Origin: Photobacterium toruni
GTDB lineage: Bacteria; Pseudomonadota; Gammaproteobacteria; Enterobacterales; Vibrionaceae
DNA: 64,000 bases
Assembly (NCBI RefSeq): GCF_024529955.1
Contig: NZ_AP024854.1
Location: 1,240,001-1,304,000, forward strand
Direction of reading: 5' to 3'
Positions 11,371 to 26,626 of the stretch are shown here, piece by piece; position 1 is the stretch's first letter, and each line of letters begins with the position of its first letter. The notes under the pieces were generated by a model that had not been told where the DNA came from, made no database searches, and was given only the letters and a program-made list of their open reading frames with translations. Made by a program: the position numbers and the translations under genes.

Positions 11371-11409
11371 ATCCATTGATATGGATAGAGGGAGCCATAG
11401 TGACTCCCT
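11371..11409 (-). other. intercistronic hairpins between aapJ and aapQ
   Basis: Two adjacent inverted repeats, ATCCAT/ATGGAT (11371-11386) and AGGGAG/CTCCCT (11389-11409), lie in the aapJ-aapQ gap. No T-tract follows on the coding strand. Such hairpins commonly protect the mRNA of a highly expressed binding-protein gene from 3' exonucleases. That role is inferred here. Confidence 0.55.
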
Positions 11410-11448
11410 TTCCTTTTTATTCTTATACGAACTAAACTAATAGGGTTA

Positions 11449-12480
11449 TTAACGAATCGGGGGAGCGTACTGAATACCCCCGTTATTCCATAGTGCGTTT
11501 AATCCACGCTCAATTTTAAGTGGTGAGCCTAAACCGACAGTACGATGAAAGCTTTCACCATAATTACCGACTTGTTTGATGATTTGAAAGCCCCAATCAT
11601 CATTTAATCCTAGCCCTTTGCCTTTTGGTCCATCAAGACCAATTAATCGACGAATATTAGGATCTTTTGATTCTTTTTTAAGTTGATCGATATTGGCTGA
11701 TGTTATATTAAATTCTTCGGCGTTGATCATGGTAAATAATGTCCAACGTACAATATTGAACCATTGGTCATCACCTTGACGAACAACGGGACCCAATGGT
11801 TCTTTTGAAATAATTTCAGGTAGAACAATGGCCGAGGTTGGATCTTTAAGATTTAAACGTAGGGCATATAAACCTGATTGATCGGTGGTGAGAACATCAC
11901 AACGACCAGAGTCAAAACCTTTTGATGTTTGAGGTGCTGTATCAAAGACGACAGGTTTATATTTCATGCCATTAACTCGAAAATAATCCGCTAAATTAAG
12001 TTCGGTTGTTGTACCCGATTGTACACAAACGGCCGCTCCATCAAGCTCTTTAGCACTTTTGATACCCATATTTTCTTTAACCATAAAACCTTGGCCATCG
12101 TAGTAGTTCACACCTGTAAAGTTAAGGCCAAGGGCGGTATCACGGTGTAGTGTCCAAGTTGTATTACGTGATAAAACATCAATTTCACCTGATTGTAAGG
12201 CAGTAAAGCGTTCTTTTGCAGTGAGAGGGATATATTTAACCTTGGTTTTATCGCCTAAGGTTGCAGCGGCAATCGCTTGACAGAATTCAACATCAAGACC
12301 TTCCCATTGACCTTTAGCATTAGGGTTTGAAAATCCAGGTAAGCCAGCACTGACGCCACATTGAACATAACCCTGTTTTTTTACCTTATTAAGAGTACTG
12401 TCAGCAGCGTTGACATTCACTGCAAATAAAGTGGCAGATGCAGCAAGTACTGCTAATACGCCTGTTATTTTTTTAGCCAT
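11449..12480 (-). CDS. aapJ: general L-amino-acid periplasmic binding protein AapJ
   Basis: Periplasmic solute-binding component of the Aap importer. From ATG 12480 (ribosome site AAGGAAGG) it has 343 residues. It begins with signal peptide MAKKITGVLAVLAASATLFAVNVNAA. The mature part starts STLNKVKKQGYVQCGVSAGLPGFS, with GLDVEFCQAIAAATLG and GDQWFNIVRWTLFTMINAEE, all typical of the AapJ/BztA type. The frame is open 55 codons upstream, but that stretch crosses the preceding terminator and has no secretion logic. First gene of the operon; its promoter lies in 12481-12630. Confidence 0.93.
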   Translation of the reverse strand: MAKKITGVLAVLAASATLFAVNVNAADSTLNKVKKQGYVQCGVSAGLPGFSNPNAKGQWEGLDVEFCQAIAAATLGDKTKVKYIPLTAKERFTALQSGEIDVLSRNTTWTLHRDTALGLNFTGVNYYDGQGFMVKENMGIKSAKELDGAAVCVQSGTTTELNLADYFRVNGMKYKPVVFDTAPQTSKGFDSGRCDVLTTDQSGLYALRLNLKDPTSAIVLPEIISKEPLGPVVRQGDDQWFNIVRWTLFTMINAEEFNITSANIDQLKKESKDPNIRRLIGLDGPKGKGLGLNDDWGFQIIKQVGNYGESFHRTVGLGSPLKIERGLNALWNNGGIQYAPPIR

Positions 12481-12628
12481 TAATACCTTCCTTGTCTGGT
12501 CAAGAGTCAAAGCAATAGAGTGTGAGTAATTTAATGAATTAATCAGAGTTAACAATTTGATAACAATTACAAGTATAGGAAAATATAGGCAAAGGGCTAG
12601 TTTTGAAGATAATTGGTTGGAAATAAAA

Positions 12629-12660
12629 ATAACAAAGCCCAACATAGTGCTGGGCTTTAT
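12629..12660 (-). terminator. terminator of the OFA-family transporter
   Basis: Minus-strand AAAGCCCA/TGGGCTTT stem (12634-12658), 20 bases after the stop of the MFS gene. It separates that gene from the aap operon. Confidence 0.8.
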
Positions 12661-12679
12661 CTGTAATTCATACGACTGA

Positions 12680-13903
12680 TTATGCTGTTGTGAGTTTTTT
12701 CTCTAGTGCCTCTGTATCGACTTTTTTAGTAATAACAGACAACACAACCGCAATGGCAATCATCACTGAACATACAGTGTAAGCCAATGTATAAGTTCCC
12801 GTGGTATCGACAGCAAATGCAGCAACAACAGGGCCGATAAAGCCACTCACACCCCATGCAGTGTAAAGTACGCCATAGTTAGCGCCGTAGTTTTTAAGAC
12901 CATAGAAATCAGCAATAATTGATGGGAACACTGCCAGTAAGGTGCCGTAGCCAACACCAGCTACTGCTGCTCCAATAATAAGTGTGAACTCAGAGTCAAA
13001 TGTAGCGAACATTACCATATTGATGCCTTGCATAACAAAAGCGATCATTAATGTTTTAACGCCACCAATTTTGTCTGACAGAATACCTGCTGCGACACGG
13101 CCACCAGAGTTAAAGATAGCAAGGATAACAACAAGATAAGCAGCGTCTGTGATATTTGCTTGTGTCGCTGCTATAGAAGTAATGTTACCAATGATCATCA
13201 AACCAGCAGCTGAAGCAAATGCGTACATTACCCACAGTGAGTAAAATTGTGGTGTTTTTAGCATTCCGCGCCAATTAATATCAACGGGTTTAGCGGATGT
13301 TGCTTTGTAACCAGCAGGTGTTTCAGGCGTATAATTTGCTGGTGGATTGTTAATCGTAAACGCAAGTGGTACTGCGATTACCAATACCGCAATACCTAAA
13401 ATAAGGAAGCTAGTATTAATACCATATTCTGCAATAAGTGTTGATGTTAGCGGTGCTAAGTAAACCGCAGCAAGTCCAAAACCCGCAGCAATTAGACCAT
13501 TCACTAAGCCTTTTTTCGATGGGTGGAACCATTTCATGGCTGATGGGCTTAAACATGCGTAACCAAAACCGATACCGCTGCCAGTCATAACGCCAAATGT
13601 AAGTACTAGCATCATTGGTGTGGTTGCAAAGCTTGAGACAATCATGCCTAAACCAACCATTACTGTACCAAGAATCAGTACACGACGTGGTCCCATACGG
13701 TCTTGAAGAATACCTGCAACTAATAGCGATAAAGCAAAAGTAATAATAGCAATGGTGTAAGGCAGTGATGCATCAGCATTCGACCAGCCTAAATCAACAA
13801 CAAGTGCTTTTTTAAACACACTCCAAGCATAAAGGATACCCATACATAAGTTGATACAGAAACCTGCTACTAGGATCTGCATAGCTCGATCAAATTTTTT
13901 CAT
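12680..13903 (-). CDS. OFA-family MFS transporter
   Basis: A 407-residue, twelve-helix major facilitator. The opening CINLCMGILYAWSVFKKALV and the QDRMGPRRVLILG loop are typical of the OFA (oxalate/formate antiporter) family, which also contains E. coli YhjX. SGGRVAAGILSDKIGG is the matching motif in the second half. The substrate cannot be read from sequence: OFA members carry small carboxylates, and YhjX responds to pyruvate. Monocistronic with its own terminator. Start ATG 13903 is preceded by GAGTTTTCT, a weak ribosome site. Confidence 0.85.
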   Translation of the reverse strand: MKKFDRAMQILVAGFCINLCMGILYAWSVFKKALVVDLGWSNADASLPYTIAIITFALSLLVAGILQDRMGPRRVLILGTVMVGLGMIVSSFATTPMMLVLTFGVMTGSGIGFGYACLSPSAMKWFHPSKKGLVNGLIAAGFGLAAVYLAPLTSTLIAEYGINTSFLILGIAVLVIAVPLAFTINNPPANYTPETPAGYKATSAKPVDINWRGMLKTPQFYSLWVMYAFASAAGLMIIGNITSIAATQANITDAAYLVVILAIFNSGGRVAAGILSDKIGGVKTLMIAFVMQGINMVMFATFDSEFTLIIGAAVAGVGYGTLLAVFPSIIADFYGLKNYGANYGVLYTAWGVSGFIGPVVAAFAVDTTGTYTLAYTVCSVMIAIAVVLSVITKKVDTEALEKKLTTA

Positions 13904-14122
13904 AGAAAACTCAATTAATTGATTCTTAGCGTTATTAAATAAAGAGATACATAACGATAAGTGAATGATTTAGTGTAGTAACCAAAGTCAAACTTTAGAA
14001 AGAGAGCGGAGTGTAACAACATAAAAAAAATAAGATATTGGTCAGACATTCCTTGTTACAAAACAGCAATCTAGACCTTAAAAAAATGATTGGGTAAGCA
14101 GAGGGGGTAAATCAAAAATAAA

Positions 14123-14153
14123 AAAAGAGAAGATATATTCTATCTTCTCTTTT
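14123..14153 (-). terminator. terminator of gltS
   Basis: A perfect 13-bp stem (14123-14135 with 14141-14153) precedes a TTTTTTTATTTTT run on the minus strand, 33 bases after the gltS stop. Confidence 0.85.
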
Positions 14154-14185
14154 GAATAACGGATAATAAAAGGCAATGCTTTTAT

Positions 14186-15412
14186 TTAGTGGCCTAGAAA
14201 ACTAATGTAGCCTTGAAGAACCAGTAAGTTAGTAATATCAATAAAGAAAGCACCAACAATTGGCACAACCATAAAGGCTTGTGGTGATGGACCATTTCGT
14301 GACACTAATGAACCCATATTCATTACCGCTGTTGGTGTTGCACCCATGCCAAAACCACAATGACCACCGGCAATAATAGCGGCGTCATAGTTACTGCCCA
14401 TTACACGGAAAGTAACAAAATAGGTAAATAACCCTAATACAAGAGTCTGAACGGCAAGAATTATTAACATTGGCATTGCCAGATCCATCAACTCCCATAG
14501 ATGCAAGCTCATAAGTGCCATTGCCAAGAACAGTGATAATGCTATTGTACCTAGGGCATCAACAGTTTCTTTGTTAATTTTATAGCATTTAGTTCCTTCA
14601 CAGATATTGGTAATAAACACACCAATAAACAATGCATACACGAATTCAGGAATACGTAACGCACTAATACCAAACCCATCAATGAAGTTTTTAAAGTGTG
14701 AAGCTCCAGCAACACAAACTAATAAAATAAATAATACTTCAATCGTGTTTTTAGAGGTTATACGATCTTCTTCATGGTCGCTATAAGTGATCAGATCAGG
14801 GTGTTCAATGTGGTGATTACCGCTTTCACCAAAATCTGATTTTAGCTTATGTTTGTTAATTAATCGCTGGGCAATGGGACCACCGATAATACCACCCATA
14901 ATCAAACCAAACGTTGCTGCTGCCATTGATAGTTCTAATGTGTTTAAACCATAGTCGGTAGCAAAAGTTTGTGACCAAGCAGCACCTGTACCGTGACCAC
15001 CTGAAAGAGTGATTGAACCAACAATAAGACCAAGTAATGGATCTAAGCCTAACGCTTTACTCATTCCCACGCCGACAGCATCTTGAATAATGATAAAGAT
15101 CGTTGCGACGCCTAAGAATAGGAATACACGCGAACCGCCTTTCATTAATAATTTATAGCTAGCAGCAAGACCCACGGTCGCAAAGAACATTTGCATTAAC
15201 GTATCTTGCATACTTAATTTGAAACTAATGTCAAAACCCTGAAAATGGAAAAAGGTAATAATAAAGGCAATGACAAGTCCGCCGACAATCGGCTCTGGAA
15301 TATTGTATTTTCTTAAAATCTTGACTTTCGTATTAATAAAGTAGCCAAGAAAAAGCACGATTATCGCGATGAGCAATGATTCGAGCTCATTAACATGAAT
15401 AGTTGTTGTCAT
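14186..15412 (-). CDS. gltS: sodium/glutamate symporter GltS
   Basis: Imports glutamate with sodium across the inner membrane. The 408-residue protein is almost all hydrophobic helix. It has two inverted halves with the reentrant-loop signatures GSITLSGGHGTGAAW and IIAGGHCGFGMGATPTAVMNMG, which identify the ESS/GltS family. Length matches E. coli GltS (401). The acidic/histidine loop around SGNHHIEHPDLITYSDHEEDR divides the halves. Transcribed alone. Confidence 0.95.
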   Translation of the reverse strand: MTTTIHVNELESLLIAIIVLFLGYFINTKVKILRKYNIPEPIVGGLVIAFIITFFHFQGFDISFKLSMQDTLMQMFFATVGLAASYKLLMKGGSRVFLFLGVATIFIIIQDAVGVGMSKALGLDPLLGLIVGSITLSGGHGTGAAWSQTFATDYGLNTLELSMAAATFGLIMGGIIGGPIAQRLINKHKLKSDFGESGNHHIEHPDLITYSDHEEDRITSKNTIEVLFILLVCVAGASHFKNFIDGFGISALRIPEFVYALFIGVFITNICEGTKCYKINKETVDALGTIALSLFLAMALMSLHLWELMDLAMPMLIILAVQTLVLGLFTYFVTFRVMGSNYDAAIIAGGHCGFGMGATPTAVMNMGSLVSRNGPSPQAFMVVPIVGAFFIDITNLLVLQGYISFLGH

Positions 15413-16252
15413 TTAAAATCTTCTTTTTTACTTCTTTGGTGCTAATTTTAACGCCAAAAAGACATTCTTACCATATTGCCAGGCTAGGCGTATTATGTTA
15501 GGCGTTGGCTGTTTTGAGTACTTCGCTATTTATATATTATTAAGCAGTCGTTTTTTTATATGATTTATTGTTATGTTTTTGTTTTTAAATGTTAGGGATT
15601 GGTTTTGAATTTGTATTGTTATTTATTGGTGTTATAAATTCTTTAAAGTGGATGATTTTAGTTTCTTGGTCTGTAGTTAGTTTTTCAGAATCAAAGTGTT
15701 AGATTTTATAAGTATTATATTTTCAGTATAGGGTACGGCATTCTTTTTATTTAAAGGCTGTAATATAAAGGTTAAATTGAAAATTTAGTTATTGATAATG
15801 TAATTTAAAAAAAAGCCTTAATTCTCATAACTTGAGAAATAAGGGTAGTTAGTTTAAGCGCCATTATTTGGTCTTGAAAAAAAAAGGATAAAAAGTATAA
15901 AAAAGTTATGAAACATTGTTCAAAATAGTAAAATAAGGCTTTTTTCGTCATTGTAGACGATCAATTTAAAGTGATTTCTGTCTTGTTGATGATTATTTTT
16001 TAATTTTTAAGAGAGAGTTCGATAAATAATTAAATAAAGATAACTTGTTGCTTATGAAACCTTATCTCATAGTGTGAGAATGATATAACTATTCTGTATT
16101 TTTATCTTTAAGTAAGAAGGGGAAAATATATCTTGTTGGACAGAAAATGCGCAAAGTTAATGGTAACGATAATAAACTATCGTTACCATTGCGTTGAGAT
16201 GAAGAAAGATCCTTTTCAAGAAAAAAATACCTAAATTTACTTCTACAAAAAG
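15413..16252. other. 840-base gene-free AT-rich interval
   Basis: No frame here has protein-like composition or a ribosome site. The interval holds the gltS promoter on its left side and the hairpin at 16159-16190 on its right. A/T homopolymer runs are frequent. Nothing else can be supported. Confidence 0.5.
16159..16190. terminator. 13-bp perfect hairpin downstream of 16253-16594
   Basis: AATGGTAACGATA (16159-16171), a 6-base loop, and its exact complement (16178-16190). It lies about 60 bases past the stop of the small minus-strand gene. The T-tract is weak on both strands (ATTAACTTT on minus), so it may act as a transcript end or as an inverted-repeat protein site. Confidence 0.5.
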
Positions 16253-16594
16253 TTACTCATTTTGGTATTTTTTTAACTTTAAATCTTTTTTCAATTGTTG
16301 AATGTACGCAATACGAGCGGGGTCTGCTGGGCGAGCATCATTTTGACGCTCTTGTTGTGCTTGTGCTTCACTTGGAAGTACACATCGTCCACGAATACGT
16401 TGATGATATTGTTTCGTTTCTTGTTCTGCTCGTAATGTGGCATGCTCTTGCTCTTTTGCCATTGCTTCACGTGCTTTGCTTTGATCTGTCGCATCAACCA
16501 CAACATAAGAATTGCGTTTTTGCATTCTATTTGGCTGTTGACCAAATTGTTCCCGTTGCTTAATAAAGTTATCTAAGTGATCACTAAAACTCAT
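16253..16594 (-). CDS. small charged protein of unknown function
   Basis: I do not recognise this 113-residue protein. It is very polar and Gln/Glu/Lys/Arg-rich with no signal peptide or membrane helix. The middle (about 38-70) looks helical or coiled-coil (REAMAKEQEHATLRAEQETKQ), followed by RIRGRCVLPSEAQAQQERQ. An AGGACG ribosome site lies 6 bases before the ATG, and codon use looks normal, so I think it is real. Single gene upstream of a hairpin. No function is proposed. Confidence 0.55.
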   Translation of the reverse strand: MSFSDHLDNFIKQREQFGQQPNRMQKRNSYVVVDATDQSKAREAMAKEQEHATLRAEQETKQYHQRIRGRCVLPSEAQAQQERQNDARPADPARIAYIQQLKKDLKLKKYQNE

Positions 16595-16696
16595 TGTGAC
16601 GTCCTGCTAAGTAATCAAAAAAGAATCCACTTATGATTAACAATAAAATGGCGTATATGTTTAATGATAAGCTACAACGTTGAAGAAGAGAACCTC

Positions 16697-19600
16697 TTAT
16701 ACAACGTTCTCTGATATTTGTTGTTTTTGAGGTAAATATTGGCGATTAAAGTGTTCAAGGGTAAGGGGCTTATTAAAATAAAATCCCTGAAATTCTTCAA
16801 CTCCAAGGGCTTCAAGAGCGATAACCTGTTCAATATTCTCAACACCCTCAGCAACAACGATTAAATGAAGGTTGTGAGCAAGATCGATGATAGCTTCAAT
16901 AATAGTAATACTATCTTTATTGTGAGGGAGTGCTTTAACAAATTCGCGGTCTATTTTTAGAATGTTGATAGGAAAGCGACTGAGATAAGCAAGTGAAGAA
17001 TAGCCGGTTCCAAAATCATCAATAGCAATCTTAACACCAAGAGTTTTAAGTTCGAGTAATTTTTGATAAGCCAATTCAATATTGGTCATTAATACACTTT
17101 CTGTTATTTCAAGTTCTAGATAATTAGGATCACAATTGGTTTTTTTGATAGCGTGTTTCAAAATAGCAGTTAGATCGGATTCAAGTAATTGCTGTGTCGA
17201 AATATTGATTGCCATACTTATATTAAGTCCTTGCTGCTGCCATTGTTGTAGCTGAGAGCAAGCTTTTTCAATTAAGAATATGCCGGCTTCAATGATTAAT
17301 CCTGATGACTCAAGTAATGGAATAATATTCACAGGAGCTTGATAGTGACCCTGTTTATCACGCCAGCGTAATAGTGCTTCAACGCCAGTTAAAGTATGTG
17401 AGTTGGCTAATACTTTTGGCTGATAATAAAACTCATAGCGATCTGTGTTGATCGATCGTCGTAATTCTGATTCTAATTCTAATTTATGTTCCGCTTCTGT
17501 TTCCATTTCTGGATTAAAATAATAGTATTGATTCTTAGCCTTATTTTTAGAATAGCTTAATGCAATATTAGTATTTTTTATTATTTTCTCTGCTGTTATT
17601 TTAGACTTTTTATGAAGTGAAATACCAATACTGGCTGAAATTGAAATTAACTTACCATCATATCTAATAGGTGCATGGATATTATTGAGTAATCTTGTTG
17701 CAAGATAATCAATATTTTTAGGTTGCTGTATAGATTGAATAAGAATGCCAAATTGATTACTATTCAGACGAGAAAGTATGTTTTTTTCTCTTAAATTTGA
17801 CCTTATTCTCTTAGCTATAATGATTAATATTTTTTCAACTTTCTCATTACCTAGAGAATCATGTAATTGTTTGAATAAGTCAACTTCAATGACTAACAGT
17901 GCCATTTGAGCATTATTTTTCTTTAATGCTAATAATGTTTTTTCAATTTCAGTTATAAACATATATCTATTAGGAAGTGCTGTTAATTGATCGTAGTGAG
18001 CAAGATGATGCAATTTACGCTCATAATTTACACGATCAGTAATATCTTTACTGGTTGATATATAATTACTAATTTTACCATTATCATCAAGGATAGGAGA
18101 GATAGTATTATCAAGATAATAAATACTATCATCACTATTTTTTTGTGAAATAATACGCTGTATTGTCTTTCCTTGATTTAGTTTAGACTGAATATCATTT
18201 ATTTTATCTTTATCATTTGTATACTGTTTAAAGATAGTTTTACTATTTAACCCTATAATATCTTTATAATTACAGGGGGCACTTTTTTTATATGAGCTGT
18301 TCACATATTCAATAAATCCATATTTATCTGTAATAATGACAGCTTCTTCACTTTGTTCTACAACTCTTGATAGCCCTTTGAGTTGTTGCTCTCTTTTTAT
18401 CCATGCTGTTACATCTATAATATGTAGCATTATATCATTATTGTTAATGTTCATTTTTGTCGCTGTTATTTCTAAGTGTTTAACCTGAGACTTTTTTATT
18501 TTTATATTTATTTTTTTCTTAGTATTGCAAGGAAGAACATTTAGACTTTTTATTAATGAAATAATATTTGTTTTAGTATCAATTGAAGATAATAATGAGA
18601 TTAAATTTTTATTAGTAATGTCTTTGTTTAGTTCTAAAATAGTTAAAGCGACTAAATTTATACTTATTATCTTCATATGATTATTAATTATTATTATTCC
18701 TGAGTCTGTATTTTCAAGAAGAGAATAATAACGAATATTATATTTATTTTTAGTATAATTAATTTTATCTATTTCTTCTTTTTGTCGTTTAATATATCTA
18801 ATAGTAAGTATCAAAAAGACACTGCTTATTATTAATGTTAGAATTGGAGTGTATTTATTTAAGTGTTGATTAAATAAATACACAGTATTTTTATTGTTTG
18901 TAATATCACTTTTTGAAATTAATATCCAAGGCGATAAATTTCCATATTTAAAGTCTAATGTCATTTTTAATGGCGTAGGAATAAATATAGGGGAAAAAGT
19001 ATAAAGCGTATTTGATTCTATTATTTGTTGGTTATTATGATGTTGTATTTTTTTCCATAATGAAAAATAATGATTTTTAAAATTAGTATCAGAGGGATTA
19101 TTTTTATTTATCAATAATTGCCCTTTATTATTAATTAGCCATGATTGTATGGGTGCTGAACCATCAGATTGTGATGCTATGATGATATCAGCTAGACCAT
19201 ATTGTTCTATTTTTATTATCCATTGCTGATTATTTCCCTTAATATGCTGATAATAAGCTATTTTATCAACAGATTCGAAGGGTGTATTAATATAAGTTTT
19301 ATTTTTTGGAAGTGAAAACGCATAATCAATATTATTCAACTCACCATTTGAAATAATCGGTTTATTTTTTGTAATAGTTACTTTTTTATTTGCAGCTATA
19401 TCAACTTTTAAGCGATAACTATTTTTATAATCAATTAAGCTAATACTATTTAATGAAGTATTGTTTATTAGCATGGCTGAGGCTACTTTAATGAAAGTAT
19501 CATTTTGTGATGGTGTTAGCTGCTGTTGCCATGATTGTTGTTGCAAAGAGGCATTAAATTGATCGAAAAGAACAATGGTATGCTTAATGTGCTGTGAAAT

Positions 19601-19756
19601 ACGCTGTTGTAACTGATGTTGCTGTTGGCGTTGGTTGTTTTTTATCGTATTGATTAATTGGTCATTATTTTGTTGATGGTGAGAGATGATAGTTATTACT
19701 GTTAATATCAGTAAAGCACAAATGAAGACTAAACCTGCGACTATCACTTTTCGCAT
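16697..19756 (-). CDS. membrane PAS-GGDEF-EAL protein, probable c-di-GMP phosphodiesterase
   Basis: Inner-membrane signalling protein of 1019 residues. A first helix (about 5-22) and a second (about 304-320) bracket a periplasmic sensor region of about 280 residues. Two PAS-like segments follow (about 345-445 and 455-575), then a GGDEF-like domain (about 580-745) and an EAL domain (about 755-1005). The GGDEF signature is degenerate (RLNSNQFGIL), so cyclase activity is unlikely. The EAL domain keeps EALLRW, DDFGTGYSSLAYL and AEGVEN, so c-di-GMP hydrolysis is expected. The sensor half is unusually rich in Asn, Ile and Lys with AT-rich codons compared with the EAL half. Ribosome site AAGGGAA before ATG 19756. 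Confidence 0.9.
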   Translation of the reverse strand: MRKVIVAGLVFICALLILTVITIISHHQQNNDQLINTIKNNQRQQQHQLQQRISQHIKHTIVLFDQFNASLQQQSWQQQLTPSQNDTFIKVASAMLINNTSLNSISLIDYKNSYRLKVDIAANKKVTITKNKPIISNGELNNIDYAFSLPKNKTYINTPFESVDKIAYYQHIKGNNQQWIIKIEQYGLADIIIASQSDGSAPIQSWLINNKGQLLINKNNPSDTNFKNHYFSLWKKIQHHNNQQIIESNTLYTFSPIFIPTPLKMTLDFKYGNLSPWILISKSDITNNKNTVYLFNQHLNKYTPILTLIISSVFLILTIRYIKRQKEEIDKINYTKNKYNIRYYSLLENTDSGIIIINNHMKIISINLVALTILELNKDITNKNLISLLSSIDTKTNIISLIKSLNVLPCNTKKKINIKIKKSQVKHLEITATKMNINNNDIMLHIIDVTAWIKREQQLKGLSRVVEQSEEAVIITDKYGFIEYVNSSYKKSAPCNYKDIIGLNSKTIFKQYTNDKDKINDIQSKLNQGKTIQRIISQKNSDDSIYYLDNTISPILDDNGKISNYISTSKDITDRVNYERKLHHLAHYDQLTALPNRYMFITEIEKTLLALKKNNAQMALLVIEVDLFKQLHDSLGNEKVEKILIIIAKRIRSNLREKNILSRLNSNQFGILIQSIQQPKNIDYLATRLLNNIHAPIRYDGKLISISASIGISLHKKSKITAEKIIKNTNIALSYSKNKAKNQYYYFNPEMETEAEHKLELESELRRSINTDRYEFYYQPKVLANSHTLTGVEALLRWRDKQGHYQAPVNIIPLLESSGLIIEAGIFLIEKACSQLQQWQQQGLNISMAINISTQQLLESDLTAILKHAIKKTNCDPNYLELEITESVLMTNIELAYQKLLELKTLGVKIAIDDFGTGYSSLAYLSRFPINILKIDREFVKALPHNKDSITIIEAIIDLAHNLHLIVVAEGVENIEQVIALEALGVEEFQGFYFNKPLTLEHFNRQYLPQKQQISENVV

Positions 19757-19874
19757 AATTCCCTTATTTATCCATATAAATTCTATTAGTATTATATGCT
19801 ATTGAATACATAAAGTAATGATGTTGATGTTTAAATGTGATGGTTATGTGCTTAAAAAGTTAAGGTGCGAGGTT

Positions 19875-19910
19875 AAAAAAAAGCCTTGAGGGGAAACTCA
19901 AGGCTTAAAA
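19875..19910 (-). terminator. terminator of the ebg/ygjI transcript
   Basis: AAGCCTTGAG (19881-19890) pairs with CTCAAGGCTT (19897-19906) around a 6-base loop. Eight or more T follow on the minus strand. It lies 45 bases after the ygjI stop. Confidence 0.88.
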
Positions 19911-19951
19911 TCGTCAATTTACTGCTGTTGCTGAGTCGTTTAGAATAACCA

Positions 19952-21421
<1,470 letters not shown>

Positions 21422-21485
21422 CTATGTGTTTAGCCATTAGCCAAATCATAGGTTATTGTTTTTATTCTTCTGTTATTTATTGGGT

Positions 21486-21513
21486 AACCGCCAGCAATGA
21501 TCCACTGGCGGTT
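21486..21513 (-). other. hairpin between ebgC and ygjI
   Basis: AACCGCCAG (21486-21494) pairs with CTGGCGGTT (21505-21513), 9 bases beyond the ebgC stop. There is no T-tract on the minus strand. It probably attenuates or stabilises the ebgAC message rather than ending all transcription. Confidence 0.6.
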
Positions 21514-21521
21514 GGGTATGA

Positions 21522-25084
<3,563 letters not shown>

Positions 25085-25093
25085 TTATTATTA

Positions 25094-25131
25094 AGTAAAG
25101 TTTTACTAAAAAATATAAGTAAAACTTTGAT
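25094..25131. promoter_or_regulatory. probable EbgR operators upstream of ebgA
   Basis: Two related half-palindromic sites lie 43 and 67 bases upstream of ebgA: AGTAAAGTTTTACT (25094-25107) and AGTAAAACTTTGAT (25118-25131). Read on opposite strands they share AGTAAAACTTT. Centre-to-centre spacing is 24 bases. LacI-family repressors bind such palindromes. EbgR is the natural candidate because its gene is immediately upstream. A half-site TTTAGTAAAAA also occurs before ebgR near 26369-26379 (minus strand). Confidence 0.55.
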
Positions 25132-25250
25132 GTATTAACTCGATCACATTCTGTTTTGAGCTTTGTGAAGTCGACAACAAAAAAACAATCATTGTGGTTT
25201 ATTTGAGTGATCTTACGCTTGTTTTAAACCACTGAGTAATTTAAAGGTAA

Positions 25251-25283
25251 AAAAAAACGACAAATCAATTGTCGTTTTTTATT
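25251..25283 (-). terminator. terminator of ebgR
   Basis: AAACGACAA (25255-25263) pairs with TTGTCGTTT (25269-25277), followed by a long T-run on the minus strand. It starts about 25 bases after the ebgR stop, so ebgR and ebgA are separate transcripts. Confidence 0.88.
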
Positions 25284-25301
25284 TATTATTAGCAACTTAT
25301 A

Positions 25302-26426
<1,125 letters not shown>

Positions 26427-26531
26427 TTAGGTTGTTACTCGTCATGTAGCTAAAAGTATTGATTTATATTACGTGGATAAGCAATACCAATGGTCTTATC
26501 CTGTGACGATTAGCACTAATTATATTTTTTA

Positions 26532-26545
26532 TGAAAACGTTTACA
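26532..26545. promoter_or_regulatory. GalR-type operator upstream of galT
   Basis: TGAAAACGTTTACA matches the GalR/GalS operator plan (palindrome around CG with AAA/TTT arms). It lies 82 bases before galT. galR itself is 5 kb away in the same cluster. Binding by GalR is inferred from pattern and context. Confidence 0.6.
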
Positions 26546-26548
26546 CCA

Positions 26549-26564
26549 TGTGCATTTGATCACG
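26549..26564. promoter_or_regulatory. CRP-like site upstream of galT
   Basis: TGTGC, six bases, TCACG. This fits the CRP consensus TGTGA-N6-TCACA with one mismatch in each half. It lies 3 bases downstream of the GalR-type operator, an arrangement like the E. coli gal control region. Confidence 0.55.
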
Positions 26565-26626
26565 GAAGTGAATCTGAAATCACTTTAGACTTTTTAGCAT
26601 TACAGAATCACAAGAGCTGAATTACT

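Noticed and set aside
12481..12645. 55-codon N-terminal extension of AapJ
   Set aside because: It crosses the terminator of the preceding gene. The ATG at 12480 has a strong ribosome site and starts a proper signal peptide.
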